Positions 7,251 through 8,388 of a DNA stretch of 8,388 nucleotides are shown piece after piece. The notes under the pieces were generated by a model. It saw nothing but the letters and a program-made list of their open reading frames with translations, did not search any database and was not told the DNA's origin. Source of the DNA: an uncultured Marmoricola sp. (GTDB lineage Bacteria; Actinomycetota; Actinomycetes; Propionibacteriales; Nocardioidaceae); the NCBI GenBank assembly GCA_937868455.1, contig CALMMO010000205.1, forward strand, positions 1 to 8,388, in the 5' to 3' direction. A program made the position numbers and the translations under genes. Each line of letters begins with the position of its first letter. Positions within the stretch are counted from its first letter, which is position 1.

Positions 7251-7282
7251 CTCGGCGCGCAGCTTCCCCACTGCGCACCGAG
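7251..7282 (-). other. Stem-loop between nrdR and nrdJ
   Basis: The arms 7251-7262 and 7271-7282 pair over 12 positions on the minus-strand transcript, including one G-U pair, around an 8-nt loop. It begins 10 bases after the nrdR stop codon. The following bases (CTTTCAAC) contain only a weak U tract, so full termination is unlikely. It could partly attenuate, mark an RNA processing site or stabilise the nrdJ message relative to nrdR; these roles are inferred. Confidence 0.55.
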
Positions 7283-7292
7283 CGGATCGTGG

Positions 7293-7769
7293 TTAACCCG
7301 CGGGTGCGGGCTGATTGGTTTCGGCCTCGGCCAACCGCAGTTGGGCGATCTCGGCCTCGAAGTCTTCGGCGGAATCGAATGACTTATAGATGGATGCGAA
7401 CCGCAGGTAGGCCACCGGATCAAGGGTGCTGAGAGGCTCAAGGATCGCCGTGCCCACTTGATGGGAAGGCACTTCGGCCCACCCCTCAGCGCGCAGGGTG
7501 TTTTCGACGACCTGCCCCAATCGCTCGAGATCGTGCTCGCTGACTGGCCGACCCTTGCAGGCCTTGCGCACTCCAGCGATTGCCTTGTCGCGGTTGAACG
7601 GCTCGGTGGAACCACTGCGTTTGAGCACCATCAACTGCATCTGCTCAACAGTGGTGAAGCGCTTTTCGCACGCTGGGCACGTGCGTCGACGCCTGATCGC
7701 GCCCCCGTCGTCGGCGACCCGAGAATCAAGCACCCGAGTGTCAGTGCTGCGGCAAAATGGGCAGTGCAT
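7293..7769 (-). CDS. nrdR: Transcriptional repressor NrdR of ribonucleotide reductase genes
   Basis: The product is a 158-residue protein, normal for the family (about 150-160). The N-terminus is a zinc ribbon with MHCPFC and RRTCPAC (C3, C6, C31, C34), rich in arginine (R26-R29) for DNA contact. An ATP-cone follows, about residues 46-136. It starts with [16 protein letters not shown] (47-62), where K50 and R51 are the expected nucleotide-binding residues, and it contains [14 protein letters not shown] (118-131). NrdR senses the ATP/dATP balance and binds paired NrdR boxes to shut off reductase genes. The start is ATG 7769: family members begin M-x-C-P-[FY]-C, and AGGAG lies ten bases upstream. 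An in-frame ATG at 7829 would add 20 residues not seen in the family. nrdJ follows 90 bp downstream. The candidate boxes at 7920-7962 suggest it controls its own operon. The usual neighbour lexA is not present in this window. Confidence 0.97.
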   Translation of the reverse strand: MHCPFCRSTDTRVLDSRVADDGGAIRRRRTCPACEKRFTTVEQMQLMVLKRSGSTEPFNRDKAIAGVRKACKGRPVSEHDLERLGQVVENTLRAEGWAEVPSHQVGTAILEPLSTLDPVAYLRFASIYKSFDSAEDFEAEIAQLRLAEAETNQPAPAG

Positions 7770-7871
7770 GCGGTCGGGGCTCCTCTCGAAAGTCTCGATG
7801 TACGTCGTGGGCATGAACAATCTCAACACCCAGCACCGACAGTTCTGATCTGTTGATCAGCGGCGTCAGCC

Positions 7872-7901
7872 TGGGGACAACTAGCTGCGTGATGTGGGTA
7901 A
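7872..7901 (-). promoter_or_regulatory. Two imperfect DnaA-box-like sites
   Basis: TGGGGACAA (7872-7880; complement TTGTCCCCA) and TGTGGGTAA (7893-7901; complement TTACCCACA) each differ by one base from known DnaA boxes (TTGTCCACA and TTATCCACA). They have the same orientation as the perfect site at 7926-7934. Alone they would be weak evidence; the clustering is what makes them worth recording. Confidence 0.35.
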
Positions 7902-7919
7902 CAACACCAAGTCTGGGGA

Positions 7920-7931
7920 ACTAGATGTGGA
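7920..7931. promoter_or_regulatory. Candidate NrdR box A
   Basis: ACTAGATGTGGA shares its first nine bases with box B but has a degenerate right half-site. Its offset from box B is exactly 31 bp, the three-turn spacing known for tandem NrdR boxes. It overlaps a DnaA box. It lies 151 bp upstream of the nrdR start. Confidence 0.6.
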
Positions 7932-7934
7932 TAA
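7926..7934 (-). promoter_or_regulatory. Perfect DnaA box
   Basis: TGTGGATAA on the plus strand is TTATCCACA on the minus strand, identical to the high-affinity E. coli DnaA box. It overlaps NrdR box A by six bases. DnaA control of a reductase promoter is established for E. coli nrdAB; here it is an inference from the sequence and position. Confidence 0.5.
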
Positions 7935-7935
7935 C

Positions 7936-7947
7936 TACATCGATGTA
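7936..7947. repeat. Perfect 12 bp palindrome between the two NrdR boxes
   Basis: TACATCGATGTA is its own reverse complement. Its centre is 16 bp from that of box A and 15 bp from that of box B. Its arms (ACTACATC and GATGTA) repeat the half-sites of the boxes, so it may be a third, intermediate NrdR site or a diverged copy. Confidence 0.5.
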
Positions 7948-7950
7948 ACT

Positions 7951-7962
7951 ACTAGATGTAGT
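7951..7962. promoter_or_regulatory. Candidate NrdR box B
   Basis: ACTAGATGTAGT is an interrupted palindrome (ACTA-GATG-TAGT). It matches the general NrdR box layout of a 16 bp AT-rich imperfect palindrome upstream of reductase genes. Its 31 bp offset from box A and its place upstream of nrdR-nrdJ support the call. A looser copy of the core (TAGATG) recurs at 7988-7993, 35 bp further, off the regular spacing. Confidence 0.65.
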
Positions 7963-8113
7963 GGTAACGGTAACCCGCGATCACAAGTAGATGCAACATG
8001 AACACGCCGAGAGTTTTCGGACATTTGCGACGCCCCTCTTGTCGCCCTCTTCAGGGCACATGCGGCGTGCGTTACCAAGGTTGCTAGGGGTTAGATCTGC
8101 GTGGTGATAGCGG

Positions 8114-8388
8114 ATGTTTCCCGATGAGGCCTACCGTGGACTCGTGCCCCACCACAACCACTCCTCGCCACGCCCCACCCCTGTCTCAGGTGGGCGCGGA
8201 GTAGCCGTGGCAGCAGCACTAGGTGCCACCGCTTGGGTAGGCCTGGTGTGGTTGGCGGTCAACTTTGCCAACTCAGCGATCCGCTCAGGCGGAACAGCAT
8301 GGATCTGGCTAGCCGTGTGTGCGATAGCCGCCATGGTCGCGGCGTTTATTGCGATCTTCTACGGCGCCCGCGTGCTTGCGCACGCTCG
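8114..8388 (+). CDS. Two-helix membrane protein, C-terminus cut by window edge
   Basis: An open frame from ATG 8114 runs to the window end, giving 91 residues. The N-terminus (residues 1-29) is polar with a HHNH cluster (13-16) and several prolines. Two hydrophobic segments follow, about 28-51 and 60-84, joined by a short polar loop (NSAIRSGG). They are alanine- and valine-rich with several tryptophans, which indicates membrane helices. The Shine-Dalgarno is poor; GTG 8144 is an alternative start in the same frame and would drop ten residues. A minus-strand open frame across 8131-8334 is shorter and lacks such coherent structure, so I prefer the plus strand. The gene is divergent from nrdR. 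The family is not recognised, and the missing C-terminus could change the picture. Confidence 0.6.
   Translation, partial: MFPDEAYRGLVPHHNHSSPRPTPVSGGRGVAVAAALGATAWVGLVWLAVNFANSAIRSGGTAWIWLAVCAIAAMVAAFIAIFYGARVLAHA

Larger units (their letters stand above)
7770..8113. promoter_or_regulatory. Divergent intergenic region controlling nrdR-nrdJ
   Basis: This 344 bp stretch has no convincing gene. It separates nrdR (minus) from the membrane gene at 8114 (plus) and must hold promoters for both. The part at 7872-7962 is AT-richer than the surroundings and contains the NrdR-like boxes and DnaA-like sites listed separately. A 16 bp inverted repeat CTGATC-TGTT-GATCAG (7845-7860) falls in the nrdR leader. 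A small hairpin GCCCT-CTTC-AGGGC (8044-8057) lies nearer the right-hand gene. I could not assign confident -35/-10 hexamers, and no B12 riboswitch signature is evident. Confidence 0.6.

Noticed and set aside
7203..7271. Upstream in-frame ATG extending nrdJ by 23 residues
   Set aside because: The extension has no family counterpart and no Shine-Dalgarno, and it would run through the intergenic hairpin. ATG 7202 has a well-spaced GAGAGGA.
7770..7829. Upstream in-frame ATG extending nrdR by 20 residues
   Set aside because: NrdR proteins begin at M-x-C-P-x-C, and AGGAG is well placed for ATG 7769.
7860..8000. Replication origin suggested by DnaA-like sites
   Set aside because: Only one perfect box and two weak ones are present, with no dnaA, dnaN or AT-rich unwinding element. 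A promoter role beside nrdR is more economical.
7770..8113. Cobalamin riboswitch upstream of nrdR-nrdJ
   Set aside because: A B12-dependent enzyme made this worth checking, but I see no B12-box sequence or the expected extended structure. NrdR-type boxes explain control better.
1..8388. Mobile element, CRISPR, tRNA or defence system
   Set aside because: I saw no transposase or integrase motifs, no regularly spaced repeats, no cloverleaf and no toxin-antitoxin or restriction genes.

Overview
The window looks like a chromosomal segment of a moderately GC-rich actinobacterium. The support is an nrdR-nrdJ pair with a long class II (adenosylcobalamin) ribonucleotide reductase of actinobacterial type, a DUF2510 membrane protein (a domain largely confined to Actinobacteria), frequent GTG starts, and membrane proteins with actinobacterial character. 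I cannot name the genus from sequence alone. I see no insertion sequence, phage gene, CRISPR array, tRNA or rRNA, so this reads as ordinary core or near-core chromosome.

Layout, left to right. Positions 1-583 (minus) carry the N-terminal 194 residues of a membrane-anchored protein cut by the window edge. It lies 28 bp downstream of a two-helix membrane protein with a long coiled coil (612-1268, minus), and the two are probably co-transcribed. Divergent from them is a stand-alone CHAD-domain protein (about 1377-2060, plus). Its stop codon overlaps the ATG of a DUF2510 protein with a proline-rich linker, one membrane helix and an extracytoplasmic beta-rich region (2057-3127, plus). That gene meets, tail to tail with a 3 bp gap, a phytanoyl-CoA-dioxygenase-like Fe(II)/2-oxoglutarate oxygenase (3131-4249, minus). 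The oxygenase has a perfect 14 bp palindrome just upstream of its ribosome binding site.

The right half is the nrdR-nrdJ transcription unit on the minus strand. nrdR (7293-7769) encodes the ribonucleotide reductase repressor and nrdJ (4368-7202) encodes the B12-dependent reductase. A stem-loop sits between them, and a strong intrinsic terminator follows nrdJ. Upstream of nrdR is the most information-rich non-coding DNA of the window. It holds two NrdR-box-like repeats exactly 31 bp apart, a perfect 12 bp palindrome midway between them, and a perfect DnaA box overlapping one repeat, with two weaker DnaA-like sites nearby. This suggests dNTP supply is controlled by NrdR, and possibly also by DnaA. 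At the right edge a divergent plus-strand gene encodes the N-terminus of a two-helix membrane protein (8114 to the edge).

No clearly new multi-gene system is visible. The points most worth a second look are the composite nrdR control region, the palindromic operator candidate before the oxygenase, the translationally coupled CHAD-DUF2510 pair, and the uncharacterised membrane proteins.
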